Source: Teichococcus aerophilus (GTDB lineage: Bacteria; Pseudomonadota; Alphaproteobacteria; Acetobacterales; Acetobacteraceae). Taken from it: DNA of 64,000 nucleotides. The DNA lies in NCBI RefSeq assembly GCF_014490485.1, contig NZ_JACTVA010000013.1, positions 33,201 through 97,200 on the forward strand, written 5' to 3'. The notes under the pieces were generated by a model. It searched no databases. It saw only the letters and a list, made by a program, of their open reading frames with translations, and was not told the DNA's origin. Shown one piece after another: positions 1 through 9,221 of the stretch (position 1 is the first letter of the stretch; every line of letters begins with the position of its first letter). A program made the position numbers and the translations under genes.

Positions 1-53
1 GGCTGACCTGACCTAAGCCGCCCCGTTGTCTCGATGGCGGCTCGGCAACAGGC

Positions 54-2462
54 TCAGGTGCCGCTTCCCAGCGGCCGCAGGAACTCAGCGAAGACACCGC
101 CTACCCGGCCCTGGCCATCCACCGGCACGTAGATGTGGTGCCGGTCTCCCTCGTCGCGGCCGATCATCGGCTCGGCCACGCCCCAGGGCACGAGCAGGAA
201 GAACGCCTGATCGCAGAACGCAAGCACCAGCCAGCCCCGCCGGGCGGCTTCCAGGCGCTTGCGCATGGGTGCGTTGAACCGGAAGACGTAGTTGGCTTTG
301 AAGCGGGGCCTGCGCCCGGTGATCGCCTGCACGTAGATGCCGCCATGCTGGTCGGCGAAGCCGTTCCACGCCCGCCGCAGCGTCACGCCGAGCACGCGCG
401 CTGCAGCCTTGCCAGCGCGGTCGGCCGCGTCGAACGCCTGCTGCGTCGAGGGCTTGGGTGTCCCTTCGACCACGTCCCGGCGCAGGCGGGCGAGGATGTT
501 CGGCGTGAGGTCGGCACGCCGGAACAGGTGCGCCTCGCCCTCGTCCACGGCCGGGCCTGACGCCGCCCGCACCCCCAGGAAGGCGAGGCGTTCGGCCGCC
601 CACCGACCCGTGCCGACGCCGGTCATGGCCGCTACCTCACCCGCCTGGACGAAATCTCGCCTGAAGGCGTCCAGCGCCTCCTGGGTCACCCGCAGCCCGC
701 GCTCCTCCCGCGTCCCGAGGACCACCGTCGCCAGCAGGCCGCGCTTGACCCAGAGGCGGGCGGTTTCCGCCGCGACACCGAGGGCATGCGCCGCCTCGAC
801 AACTGACAAGGTCGTACGCGGCACCCGGATGGACGTCAAAATGTCGCGGCGGTCGAGCATTATTCGGCCGAGACCTTTCGCCCTGGCCTGCAGGGCCACC
901 GGAACCAGGCTGCCGTCGAGTACGGCCTGGCAGACCTGCACCAGGGAGCGGTGGGGCTGGGGCGCGTCCGCCAGGGACACAAAGGCCATGCCCTTGCGGC
1001 GCACCCTGCCGCTGGGGATCTTGGCCTCCAGGGACGCCACAAGGGCCTCAACGTCGGCCACGCGGTAGATGCGCTGGTGAATGACCCGTTCCCCGGGAGG
1101 GACGACCGGCAGCAGGCCTGCGGCCGTGAGTTCCCGCAACGCCGGGCGTCCGACGCCAAGGGTCTGCTCCGCCTCCTGCTTGAAGAGCGTCGCTGCCTTG
1201 GTCGCGTGCAGCTGCTTCACCAAGTCCGCCCTCAACAGGGACGGGGCGCCCTGTCCTGTGGAGCGCACCAGGTACAGGCCCTCGCGGTCGGCGAGCTCAA
1301 TCATGGTCTCAGGGGCGACCTCAAGGAAGCGGGCGGCCTCGGACATGGTCATGTGCCGGTGGCGCAGCGCCTCGAGCGAGCCGTAGCGCCGCAGCCCGGC
1401 CGCCGTGGTGGCGAAGTCGAGCTGGGTCGCGGCGAAGACCGCGAACGCCTCCGCCACCGGCCTGACCCAGGGCTCCCCGCCGAAGCGGAACAGCCAGTGC
1501 GTCAGGTAGCCGAACTCCTTCCTGAGGCCGTACCGCCCCCGCCGCCCGCCAGCCCGGGCCCTCAGCCGTTCCAGCAGGACATGGAAGCCCCTCGGCCAAT
1601 CGGCCAGCGCCGCCCAGCCCTCGTCGAGGACTAGGTGCATCGTCTCGGGGTGGCGTTCGAGAACGTCGATGGGGCGGCCCACCCGCTCGAACCCGCAGGC
1701 GAAGGCGCCGAGCTGAAAGGCGAGCCGGACCAACTCGCCGCCGGAGAGGCCGGGCGGACCGGCACCGACGGGGATGGCGTCGCCAAGGGCATCGATCGTC
1801 ATCGCGGTGCCAGCCACCTCGGCGGCGGGGACCGGCTGCGCCAGCACCTCCAGCAGGTCCGCCCCGCACCCTCGCCGGGGGCAACAGGTCAGAGTTCCTG
1901 CCTGCCAACTCAGGGGCTTGTTGCATGCCGGGCACCCGTCGACGAGGCGCAGGGCGTGCCAGGGGCATATTGCGACGACTGCCAGGTCCCATGCCATCCA
2001 GTGGAAGCCGTGCTCGCGCAGGCACTCTGGGCAGTAGCGGCGGTAGGTCAGTCGGAAAAATTCACGGGGCAGCAGGTGCCCCGTGAACTGGAGGCGCGTC
2101 GGATCCGAGGTGGGGTAGGAGATGCGGTCGAGTGTCGCCTGGTCCAAGCCGAGCAGGGTGGCGAGGGCGCCTCGGAACCCTGGCTCCGGTGGTTCGGACA
2201 GGATGGTCTGCAGCGACTGGCCAGGCAGGCGGATCCGGCCGAGCACGCGCGCCGGATCCCGGAAGCCATAGACTTTGGCGTTCCTGACAACCAGCGAGGC
2301 TAGGTTCTCCCCGGGGTTCAGATGCTCCGGGTGCGGTAAGGAGTAGCCGGTGCCATGGTTGGCGAAGAACCCCGCGGGGCGCCTGCGCCCGGCCATCCTG
2401 CTGCGACGGCGGGCGCGGGCGGATGCGTTGCGCGCGTCGCCGCGAACGCCGTCTGAGGACAT
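54..2462 (-). CDS. tniQ: TniQ/TnsD-family transposition target-selection protein (long form)
   Basis: Last gene of the leftward transposition operon. TniQ/TnsD proteins bind DNA and direct the TnsC/TniB ATPase to a target site. The N-terminal half shows the family's zinc ribbon: YCPEC, then CPWH, CPAC and a final CPRRGCG cluster. At about 802 residues it is much longer than Tn5053-type TniQ. The extra C-terminal part contains two MerR-like helix-turn-helix stretches, TMSEAARFLEVAPETMIELA and later LSVVEAAHALGVAAETARLW, which suits a sequence-specific TnsD-like role. The ATG at 2462 follows the tniB stop by one base, so longer upstream reading is unlikely. The att-site role is inferred. Confidence 0.85.
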   Translation of the reverse strand: MSSDGVRGDARNASARARRRSRMAGRRRPAGFFANHGTGYSLPHPEHLNPGENLASLVVRNAKVYGFRDPARVLGRIRLPGQSLQTILSEPPEPGFRGALATLLGLDQATLDRISYPTSDPTRLQFTGHLLPREFFRLTYRRYCPECLREHGFHWMAWDLAVVAICPWHALRLVDGCPACNKPLSWQAGTLTCCPRRGCGADLLEVLAQPVPAAEVAGTAMTIDALGDAIPVGAGPPGLSGGELVRLAFQLGAFACGFERVGRPIDVLERHPETMHLVLDEGWAALADWPRGFHVLLERLRARAGGRRGRYGLRKEFGYLTHWLFRFGGEPWVRPVAEAFAVFAATQLDFATTAAGLRRYGSLEALRHRHMTMSEAARFLEVAPETMIELADREGLYLVRSTGQGAPSLLRADLVKQLHATKAATLFKQEAEQTLGVGRPALRELTAAGLLPVVPPGERVIHQRIYRVADVEALVASLEAKIPSGRVRRKGMAFVSLADAPQPHRSLVQVCQAVLDGSLVPVALQARAKGLGRIMLDRRDILTSIRVPRTTLSVVEAAHALGVAAETARLWVKRGLLATVVLGTREERGLRVTQEALDAFRRDFVQAGEVAAMTGVGTGRWAAERLAFLGVRAASGPAVDEGEAHLFRRADLTPNILARLRRDVVEGTPKPSTQQAFDAADRAGKAAARVLGVTLRRAWNGFADQHGGIYVQAITGRRPRFKANYVFRFNAPMRKRLEAARRGWLVLAFCDQAFFLLVPWGVAEPMIGRDEGDRHHIYVPVDGQGRVGGVFAEFLRPLGSGT

Positions 2463-2463
2463 C

Positions 2464-3387
2464 TCAGTCGTTCCCGGCCGGGCGGACGGAGCGGGGCGCC
2501 GGGCCCCGGAAGGGGTTGGCCCGGCGACGCTCACCGAGCAGCTGGCCATCGGCGGCCTCGGCCATCAGCTCCATGGTGATCCTCGGGAGCTTGCGGATGC
2601 GGGCGAAGGCGAGGGCCGCCGCGATGAGGTTGGCCGCAAGTCCAATGAGGCCCTCGCAGAAGGCGTAGATGCGGAGCGCCATGTTGGCATCGCTGAATTG
2701 CGCGCGCTCCGGTAAACCAAGGCCCTCATCGATGGCATACAGCAGCGCCCGGAACTCGTGCCGATCCGCCTTGTCCGCCCAGTCGTACGGCTTGACCTCG
2801 TACGCCCCGATAATTCTACCCGCGAGCTGGCGGTTGTTCTGGCCGATCAACCGCATGGTCTTAGGCTCTCCGATGAGGAGGAGGGGCGACACCTTGCCGT
2901 TCAGGACCCGCGTCAGCCACTTTCCCCCGCTTTCGACCACGGTGTCGGTATCCGAGTTAATGAGGTTGTGGATCTCGTCGAAGATCGTGAAGATCGGCTC
3001 CCGGCGCTTCAGCTCGTCGATAACGCGCTGTGTCTTCTGCGCTTCGTTCCCGTAACTGGGATCCGGGTCGCCCATGGCTTCGAGCGACGTGCCCGCGAGC
3101 TTGTTCAGGGTGCTGTTCGGCACCGCCTCCACGTATGGCAGACGCGCCATGAGGTTGTGGGTTCCGTTGACCCCATAGCGCAGTTTGGCCCAGTTCTCTG
3201 GCAGGAAGGTTTTTCCGGAACGAGGGAAGCCAAGAATGATGACCGCCTTGTGGTAGTTTCGCTCCCGTCCGTACTGCGCCAGCATGTCGAGATACTCGAA
3301 CGCCTTTTCCGCCCGCTTGGTCTTGTAGAAGACCGAACTGACGATAGCCTTCGCGTCGAAGTCAGCGCTGTCATCCTGATCACTCAT
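2464..3387 (-). CDS. tniB: TniB/TnsC-family AAA+ transposition regulator ATPase
   Basis: ATP-dependent matchmaker between the TniQ target selector and the TnsB transposase. A Walker A motif GFPRSGKT lies at residues 53-60 and a Walker B motif IFTIFDEIHN at about 131-140. At 307 residues it matches TniB in length. The chosen ATG (MSDQDD) overlaps the end of tnsB by eight bases, as expected in a translationally coupled operon; an in-frame ATG three codons upstream (3396) is the only close alternative. Upstream readthrough in this frame is arginine-rich shadow sequence inside tnsB. The family call is firm; the choice between TniB and TnsC naming is not. Confidence 0.9.
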   Translation of the reverse strand: MSDQDDSADFDAKAIVSSVFYKTKRAEKAFEYLDMLAQYGRERNYHKAVIILGFPRSGKTFLPENWAKLRYGVNGTHNLMARLPYVEAVPNSTLNKLAGTSLEAMGDPDPSYGNEAQKTQRVIDELKRREPIFTIFDEIHNLINSDTDTVVESGGKWLTRVLNGKVSPLLLIGEPKTMRLIGQNNRQLAGRIIGAYEVKPYDWADKADRHEFRALLYAIDEGLGLPERAQFSDANMALRIYAFCEGLIGLAANLIAAALAFARIRKLPRITMELMAEAADGQLLGERRRANPFRGPAPRSVRPAGND

Positions 3388-5608
3388 CTTGCCCATCCCT
3401 GTGAACCTTGCCGCGAACCGCCGCGGCAAAATCGATGTCGTCGTCCGCGTCCCAGTCGAGGTCGCGACCCTCGGCAGCGGAAGCAGGTGATGCCTCGGCC
3501 GTTGACTTCGATGCTGGTTTTGGTCGGATGCCGGGAGAGCGTTTGCGCTTCGGCGCGGGCGGCGCCTCCGGGTCCGCGGACGGCGCCGTGCTGGCGCCAT
3601 CCCCCTCCGGCAACGTCTCATCCCCAGCGTTCCCAAAGATGTCCTCGGCGATGTCCAGTCCGCTGGCCGCCTCGTCGAAGCTCGGCTCCTCGGCCTGCAT
3701 GCGCATCCGCGCCTTCTCCCAGGCGGCCTGCGCTCGCTCGCGGTTCTTCAAGCCCTTCTGCGTCAAACGCTTCTTGAACAGGCCATCCAACTCGGCCGCC
3801 GCTGCATCGTGCCCGTCCTCGTCGTCCGGAAACGCCTCCGGGTTCTCGCGCTGAAGCGCCCGCACACGAAGGTGCCACTCGAGTGACCGGCCCCGCAGGC
3901 GCTCGCGCCAGCGTCCCCGCGCCCGAGCCTCCTTCCATTGCCCGTCGCGCGGGTCGCGGAAGTGGCCGACGCTAACGTCCAGCCGGTTCGGTTTGAACTG
4001 CACGTAGCGGTGCAGCGGGTGGATCGACAGGTCGGCCAGGATGCCGTCCTTGTCGGCGTAGTCGACCAGTTCGAAGCGGATGCCGGACCGCTGAACCTTG
4101 CGCCAGGAGGGGGGCGATGTGAGCACGGCGACCTGTTCGGGGCCGAGCGGCGGGCGCATGCCATGGCGGGTCACGCTCTCCTCGTAGGCGCGGAGCGGCG
4201 AGCTCCCCAGGCTGCGGTGCGTGCGCTGGTGGTAGACGCTGACGATGTAGCGGGTGACGAGCTCATTCAGCTGGGTGAGGGTCGTGCGCGCCACCTTCTC
4301 CGGGATGGCCTCCTTGTTCCGGAGGAACCAGTTGGAGAAGGTCGTGCCCTCGATCCGTTCGAAGGTGTTCCTAGACAGCGTCTGGATGAACCGCTCGATG
4401 GTGCCCTTGTACCAAGCCTTGAGGACGGGGGCGTACTCGACGCGGGCACCCAGGCCGCTCATGGCCTCCACGAATGTGAAGGAGCGGAACTCCTTGGCGC
4501 GGTCGGGCACGATGATCTTGGGGCCGCTGAAGCAGGGCCAGGGGACATTCAGACCCTTGACCCGCCTGAGTGCCTCGTCCTTCGGCAGGAGCGCCATGGC
4601 CATGCACTCCATGACGCTCCATGTGCCGGGCGGCGCGAAGGTGATGAAGAAGCCGACGCACATGCGGGTCGCGCGGTCGAGGATGACCGTCACCCATGGC
4701 CTGCCAATCGGCTTTCCGGTCGTCTCGTCGACCGCAATGGCGTTGACCCTGGTGTGGTCGATCTCCCAAACGTCGTTGTGCCGATCGGCGACCGGGCCTG
4801 GGCCAATCGGACGATGCTTGCGGTTCGCCTCCCGCGCCCCCTCGCGGCAGTGGGCCAGCGTATAAAGGTCAATCTTCTTGATTTCGGCGTAGACGGCGGT
4901 GGGGCTGGGGCATCTCAGCTTCTGCCCCTCGGGCAGCGGGGCGTTGTGATCGTCGAACGCTGTCTTCACCGCCCGGTAGACGGCCGCGCCGGACGGCCGC
5001 GTGTCCACCAGGTACTCACTCTCGACTGTCGCGGTCAGCAGCTCGCGCTGCAGCGCCAGCCTGTCGGTGCGATTGCCGCGGTTCAGGATTTGCGGAACCA
5101 CGGCGTCGGGCACGCAGCCGCCGTTCAACCACTCGCCAACCCAGCGCACCGCGTGGCGCGCGGATGGCGGCCTTCTATCTCCGGTCGCCTCTGCAACCCG
5201 CCTGACCACCGGCGCCATCATCAGGGCCGTGCGCGACGGCCTTCCCGCGTCTTCCCACCCCTGGCAGTAGGCCGCCTTGCGCATGGTCTCGGCGCCGTAC
5301 GCCTCCCAGCGCGCCCGGTCGATCTCGTCCTGCTGGTTGAACACGTCCAGCGTGACGCGGATGCGCTTGCCCTCGGCGGTGTAGGCCAAAGCCTCGATGG
5401 CCGTCAGTAGCCGGAGCTCGCCCCGCTGCTGCATCTCCAACAGCTGGATGTCGGTGAGATCGAGGCGGGTCCCACCATCGCACTCGAAGAGCAGCCGCCG
5501 GTGCTTGTCCTTGCTCCGGCCCAGGTAACGCCTGGGCGTGTCGTTGATGACGGCGATGCATCCGTGCTCAAGCTGGAACTGGAGGTTCAGCTTGCCGAGG
5601 GACTTCAC
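3380..5608 (-). CDS. tnsB: TnsB/TniA-family DDE transposase
   Basis: Strand-transfer transposase of the Tn7/Tn5053 group. The rve catalytic core is intact: D284 in WEIDHTRV, D369 in IIVPDRAKEF and E405 in KGTIERFIQT, with the D-35-E spacing typical of retroviral-type integrases. At 742 residues it has the usual length. The frame stays open further upstream, but translation probably starts at the GTG at 5608, which overlaps the TGA of the preceding TnsA-like gene (GTGA). The 280 residues upstream of that GTG are an out-of-frame shadow of tnsA. The intact triad suggests the transposase is still functional. Confidence 0.92.
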   Translation of the reverse strand: MKSLGKLNLQFQLEHGCIAVINDTPRRYLGRSKDKHRRLLFECDGGTRLDLTDIQLLEMQQRGELRLLTAIEALAYTAEGKRIRVTLDVFNQQDEIDRARWEAYGAETMRKAAYCQGWEDAGRPSRTALMMAPVVRRVAEATGDRRPPSARHAVRWVGEWLNGGCVPDAVVPQILNRGNRTDRLALQRELLTATVESEYLVDTRPSGAAVYRAVKTAFDDHNAPLPEGQKLRCPSPTAVYAEIKKIDLYTLAHCREGAREANRKHRPIGPGPVADRHNDVWEIDHTRVNAIAVDETTGKPIGRPWVTVILDRATRMCVGFFITFAPPGTWSVMECMAMALLPKDEALRRVKGLNVPWPCFSGPKIIVPDRAKEFRSFTFVEAMSGLGARVEYAPVLKAWYKGTIERFIQTLSRNTFERIEGTTFSNWFLRNKEAIPEKVARTTLTQLNELVTRYIVSVYHQRTHRSLGSSPLRAYEESVTRHGMRPPLGPEQVAVLTSPPSWRKVQRSGIRFELVDYADKDGILADLSIHPLHRYVQFKPNRLDVSVGHFRDPRDGQWKEARARGRWRERLRGRSLEWHLRVRALQRENPEAFPDDEDGHDAAAAELDGLFKKRLTQKGLKNRERAQAAWEKARMRMQAEEPSFDEAASGLDIAEDIFGNAGDETLPEGDGASTAPSADPEAPPAPKRKRSPGIRPKPASKSTAEASPASAAEGRDLDWDADDDIDFAAAVRGKVHRDGQDE

Positions 5609-6405
5609 CCGCGCGGCCTCCAGGACTCGAGCCGTACCCGCATGGCCGCGAGACTGGCGGCTGCCAGATCCGCCCGCAGATCGCCGCGCAGCGCCAGTGC
5701 CAGCACCGTCGCCCGCACGAAGGTCTCTGCCGGGAGAGTGGCCTCGAGGTCGCCGATGGCCTGCCAGCCGCGGCCGGTGAGTGCCCCGACGACCGCCCGC
5801 TCCGTCGCGGGCGGCGGTGTGTAGTAGGCGTGCGCCAGGATCTCGGCCGCGTTGCCGAGCCGCGGCTCCACGGACACCTGCGCCCGCGACAGCCTCTGGT
5901 AACGCCAGCCACGCTCGGCGTAGATGGCGGTTAGGGCGCGGCTTCCCGGGGTGCCCTCGGGTGGCACCTCGCCGTCGACGACGTCGATCACCGCGGTGCC
6001 GCCGCCGCGGCGCCGCGCCCTGATGGCAGGCGCGTATGAGCGCGGCTCGCCGTTCAGGGCGAGGAATACGCGCTCGGGGAAGGTCTCGTAGGCGGCGACC
6101 TCCCGGTTGATCTCCAGGAGCACCATCAGCCTGCCGATCCAGCGGTTGGGATAGGCCATCGGCCGCCCGTTCTTCGGGCTGCTGCAGATGCCGTTGACGA
6201 TGCCCGGCGAGCCTGCCGCGAGGCGGGCGCGTTCCGGGGCCGGGATCGGCTCGACCCGGTAGGTGATCTTGCCGTCCGGCGTGTCGAGGGTCGTGACGGG
6301 CGCCGCCGGGGGTGCCGCCTGAACGCGCTTCCGTCTTGGCTGGCCTGCGGGCGCGGCGGTGCCGCTCGGCAAGTCCTTGCGAGAAGATGTGTGAGCGGTG
6401 CCCAT
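5605..6405 (-). CDS. TnsA-like heteromeric transposase subunit, nuclease residues apparently lost
   Basis: First gene of the operon, 266 residues. The region around residues 78-180 follows the TnsA endonuclease fold in order: SPKNGRPMAYPN, WIGRLMVLLEINREVAAYE, then a two-strand stretch and AERGWRYQRLS near 163-173. Where active TnsA proteins carry a Glu, an Asp in a YTPDF-like motif and a final x-E-x-K, this protein has NRWIGR, SYAPAIRA (residues 123-130) and AVIDVVD (138-144), so all three catalytic positions look absent. TnsA normally makes the 5' cuts that allow cut-and-paste movement. If this copy is inactive, transposition would give cointegrates. The ATG at 6405 is the only good start. 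Confidence 0.7.
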   Translation of the reverse strand: MGTAHTSSRKDLPSGTAAPAGQPRRKRVQAAPPAAPVTTLDTPDGKITYRVEPIPAPERARLAAGSPGIVNGICSSPKNGRPMAYPNRWIGRLMVLLEINREVAAYETFPERVFLALNGEPRSYAPAIRARRRGGGTAVIDVVDGEVPPEGTPGSRALTAIYAERGWRYQRLSRAQVSVEPRLGNAAEILAHAYYTPPPATERAVVGALTGRGWQAIGDLEATLPAETFVRATVLALALRGDLRADLAAASLAAMRVRLESWRPRG

Positions 6406-6590
6406 GCTTGACCCCTGGCTGTGACCGACAAGGCCGCCTCACGGTGGATGCGATTCAGATCAGACGAATCGGTTACTTGTCAATCTACAATCGGCATGCG
6501 ACGTTTTGCTCCAGAGGCGGGTGCCTCTAGCGGCGATTCTGGAAAATTCACTCCAGAAGGATTAATGGTCTATCCTCTGAATACTTCGAG

Positions 6591-6627
6591 TGTTGACATA
6601 GATTATTTGGGAAATGTTGACATAGAT
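6591..6627. repeat. Two exact 13-bp TnsB-site-like direct repeats upstream of tnsA
   Basis: TGTTGACATAGAT occurs at 6591-6603 and again at 6615-6627, a 24-bp period, in the AT-rich 260-bp gap (6406-6664) between tnsA and the AAA+/M41 gene. A related TTGTCAA lies in the opposite orientation near 6477. On the opposite strand the repeat reads ATGTCAACA, and the same core recurs at about 46319-46330. In Tn7, repeated TnsB sites form the end next to tnsA and also regulate the operon. Whether this is a true element terminus or only the promoter region cannot be decided here. Confidence 0.5.
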
Positions 6628-6664
6628 ACGCGCCTTGATGCGGCGCGACGCAGGGGTGCGCCTG

Positions 6665-8845
6665 TCAGGGCTTGCGGGGCGGGCGGGGAGGGGTGCCTGC
6701 GGTGAGCAGGCGCTCGACATCGGCGCCCGAGACGGTCTCCTGGGTGGCGAGCAGGTCCGCTAGGCGGCAGATGGCAAATCCATGTTTGCGCACCACCGAC
6801 CGCGCCTCCGCGTAGGCGGCGTCCAACATCTCGCCGACCCGGGCCGCGACCTCTGGCCGCATCGCCAACAGGGCGGGAACACCGGCAGCGTCGGGCAGGC
6901 CGCGCCAGACTAAGGCGCCGTCACCCTCGTCGAGGCCGAGCGCGGTCACAGCCGCCGTCGCGAGGCGCGTTGCCGTGGCGAGGTCGCTCTCGGCTCCGCC
7001 ACCGCTCCCGGCCGATGCCTCGCCGAGCAGTTCCTCCTCGGCCGCCCGGCCCGCCAGCGCCTCGCGCAGCAGAGTTGACAGGGCGGCGCGGGTGAACGCG
7101 GGCTGGCCACCGGCCGGATCCGCCAGCAGCACCCGGCCAGCGTGTTCGCCGACCGCCAGGACGGTCACGGAAACCACGGCACCCGGCCGCTCCAGTGCCG
7201 TCACCACCGCGTGCCCGGCCTCGTGGATGGCCACGCGGCGCAGCACCTCCGGGGCCGGGCGGGGCCCGCCGCCGCGCAGCTCCGCCTCCAGGTCCGCCAG
7301 GGTCGCCTCCCGCCGGTCGTGCCGCGCCCGCCGCCGCATGCCGCGGACCCAGCGCTCGGCCTCGGCGCCGGTGGCCCCGAGACCCAGCAGCGCCAGGCGC
7401 GACAGGTCGGCGCCGGGCAGGTCGCCGCCAAGGTGGTGGCGCAGGATGGCGGCCAGCGCCGCCTGGTCCGGCAGCGGCACCCGGATCAGGCGCTCCAGGC
7501 GCCCCGGACGCAGGATGGCCGGGTCGATGCGGCTGGCGTCGTTGCAGCAGCCCAGGACGACGACACCCTCGCGCCCGGCGGCGCCGTCCAGCTCCTCGAG
7601 GAAGGCGTTGACCACCTGGACCGAGTAGTCGCGGTCGTGGTGGCGGAAGGTGGTGCGGTTGCCGAAGCTGTCGATCTCGTCCACGAGAAGGATGCAGGGC
7701 GCCGCCTTGCGCGCGGCCTCGAAGGTCCCGCGCATGGCGCCCAGGGTCGTGCCGAGGTGGCCGTCCTTGGCACCCTGCCACTGCCCCAGGGAGCCGGTCA
7801 CCAGCGGCACTCCGCACTGCGCGGCCAGCGCCCTGGCGAAGGTCGTCTTGCCTGTGCCGGTGGGACCGACTAGCACGGCGCCGCGGTCCACGTCGCGCCA
7901 CGGCAACGCGCCGCGGGCGTAGTCGGCGAGGTCGCGGGCGACGTCCTTGCCCCAGCGCGCGGCTTCCTCCATCCCGTGCAGGCCGTCGAGCGTCAGCGGC
8001 CGGGCGCCGATCCGCGACGACGCCAGCTCCGCCAGCCGCCGGAGGTAGTCGTCGGCGTCCTGGTGCGGCAGCCGGGCCAGCCACAGGTCGCCGACGGTGA
8101 CCAGCCGCGCCACCTCCGGCGGGACGGACGCGCTGACCGGCGCGGCACCCGTCAACATGGTCGCTGCTTCGGCCAACGCGGCCGGATCGAGCGGGCCGAC
8201 TGTCACCGTCGCCGTGGCGGCCCGCAGCAGGTCTGATGGCAGGCAGCGGGCGGGCGCCGGGCTGAAGCCGTAGACCGGGCGCCCGCTGGCGACCATGGTG
8301 CGAACGGCGCCGTTGCCGTCCTCGGGGCGGTGCCAACGGTCGGAGCCGTCGCGGCGGAACTCAGCCCAGCTCGGTTCAATCTTGCTGATCCGACGGTATG
8401 GCCGATCCTGGGCGTCGTCGCCGTCGAAAGGTACCTCGTCCGTGCCGTGGATCAGCATGCGCCAGGTCTCGGCGACGGGGACGACCCACTCGGCGTCCGG
8501 CACCTCGATCACGAGGACCGCGCCCGGCTCCCGCGCCCTGCCGTGGAGGGTGGGGTCGGCCATCAGCAGTCGCCGCACCATGGCGTATGCGGCGGCCTCG
8601 GCAGGGTCTTCCAGGCGCACCCGCGAGGGCCGGTGCGCGGGCGGCGGCTGCGGCTCCCGCGCCTGCGGCGGGTTCGGACCGAGGTGGAACGGCTCGTCAC
8701 CGATCTCCTCCTCGACGGCCTCGGCCAGCCCTTCGATGGCGAGGTCCAGCGCGTCGCCGGTCAGTGCGGCGGCGCCACCCATGCTGCCGGGCGGCAGGGC
8801 AGGTGAGGGGGCGGATGCGGAGGTGTTGGGGATGGGGTTCGGCAT
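6665..8845 (-). CDS. FtsH-like AAA+ ATPase with C-terminal M41 zinc peptidase, apparently soluble
   Basis: A 726-residue protein with a Pro/Ala-rich N-terminal region of about 300 residues that matches nothing I recognise, then an AAA+ module. Walker A GPTGTGKTTFA lies near residue 326, Walker B ILLVDEID follows, and an arginine-finger region RPGRLERLI is present. The C-terminal third has the M41 zinc site HEAGH near residue 540 and the downstream Asp in ESDLATATRLA, matching the third zinc ligand of FtsH. Unlike FtsH it has no obvious transmembrane segment, so it probably acts in the cytosol as an ATP-dependent protease. It lies five bases from the end of the next upstream gene, suggesting a two-gene operon. 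Confidence 0.82.
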   Translation of the reverse strand: MPNPIPNTSASAPSPALPPGSMGGAAALTGDALDLAIEGLAEAVEEEIGDEPFHLGPNPPQAREPQPPPAHRPSRVRLEDPAEAAAYAMVRRLLMADPTLHGRAREPGAVLVIEVPDAEWVVPVAETWRMLIHGTDEVPFDGDDAQDRPYRRISKIEPSWAEFRRDGSDRWHRPEDGNGAVRTMVASGRPVYGFSPAPARCLPSDLLRAATATVTVGPLDPAALAEAATMLTGAAPVSASVPPEVARLVTVGDLWLARLPHQDADDYLRRLAELASSRIGARPLTLDGLHGMEEAARWGKDVARDLADYARGALPWRDVDRGAVLVGPTGTGKTTFARALAAQCGVPLVTGSLGQWQGAKDGHLGTTLGAMRGTFEAARKAAPCILLVDEIDSFGNRTTFRHHDRDYSVQVVNAFLEELDGAAGREGVVVLGCCNDASRIDPAILRPGRLERLIRVPLPDQAALAAILRHHLGGDLPGADLSRLALLGLGATGAEAERWVRGMRRRARHDRREATLADLEAELRGGGPRPAPEVLRRVAIHEAGHAVVTALERPGAVVSVTVLAVGEHAGRVLLADPAGGQPAFTRAALSTLLREALAGRAAEEELLGEASAGSGGGAESDLATATRLATAAVTALGLDEGDGALVWRGLPDAAGVPALLAMRPEVAARVGEMLDAAYAEARSVVRKHGFAICRLADLLATQETVSGADVERLLTAGTPPRPPRKP

Positions 8846-8849
8846 GGCG

Positions 8850-9221
8850 TCACCGCAGGCCCAGGGAGCAGGTCCGGTCGGCGGGCGGCGGCACGACCGG
8901 CATGGGCGCGCGCGGGGCGCCGAGCCGGTAGAGGCGGTTCAACGTACGCGCCCAGCCAACGGTCGGCGCGAAGGCCCACAGGTCGGAGGTGCGGCAGAAG
9001 GGGCCGTCCAGCAACGGATGGCCAGTGACGGCGCCGACGAGGCACAAGACCGGGCGCGAGGTCACGGCCCACCCCTCCAGCAGCGGCGCCTCGGACAGCT
9101 CCTCCGCAGACGGCATCCCGACAGCGGCCAGGCGCCGCAGGTCCGCGGCCAGCGTTTCCAACCTGCTGGCTTCCGCCTCGACGTCGCCGCGCACGGTTCC
9201 TCGTTCACCGATGATAAGCAT
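8850..9221 (-). CDS. Small protein resembling DUF6634, partner of the AAA+/M41 protease
   Basis: A 123-residue acidic-start protein, coiled-coil-like at residues 10-35 (EAEASRLETLAADLRRLAAV), followed by a conserved-looking core with GHPLL, TSDLWAF and GWARTLNRLYRLG. This order resembles proteins I recall as DUF6634 in alphaproteobacteria; that identification is from memory and should be checked. The ATG at 9221 has a strong AGGAGG eight bases upstream. It immediately precedes the protease gene on the same strand. An adaptor or substrate role is possible, but nothing in the sequence shows it. Confidence 0.6.
   Translation of the reverse strand: MLIIGERGTVRGDVEAEASRLETLAADLRRLAAVGMPSAEELSEAPLLEGWAVTSRPVLCLVGAVTGHPLLDGPFCRTSDLWAFAPTVGWARTLNRLYRLGAPRAPMPVVPPPADRTCSLGLR

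Noticed and set aside
5609..6442. Upstream extension of the tnsB frame to 1020 residues
   Set aside because: This part is Arg/Pro-rich and out of frame with the TnsA-like gene, which is the real coding frame; a GTGA overlap marks the tnsB start.
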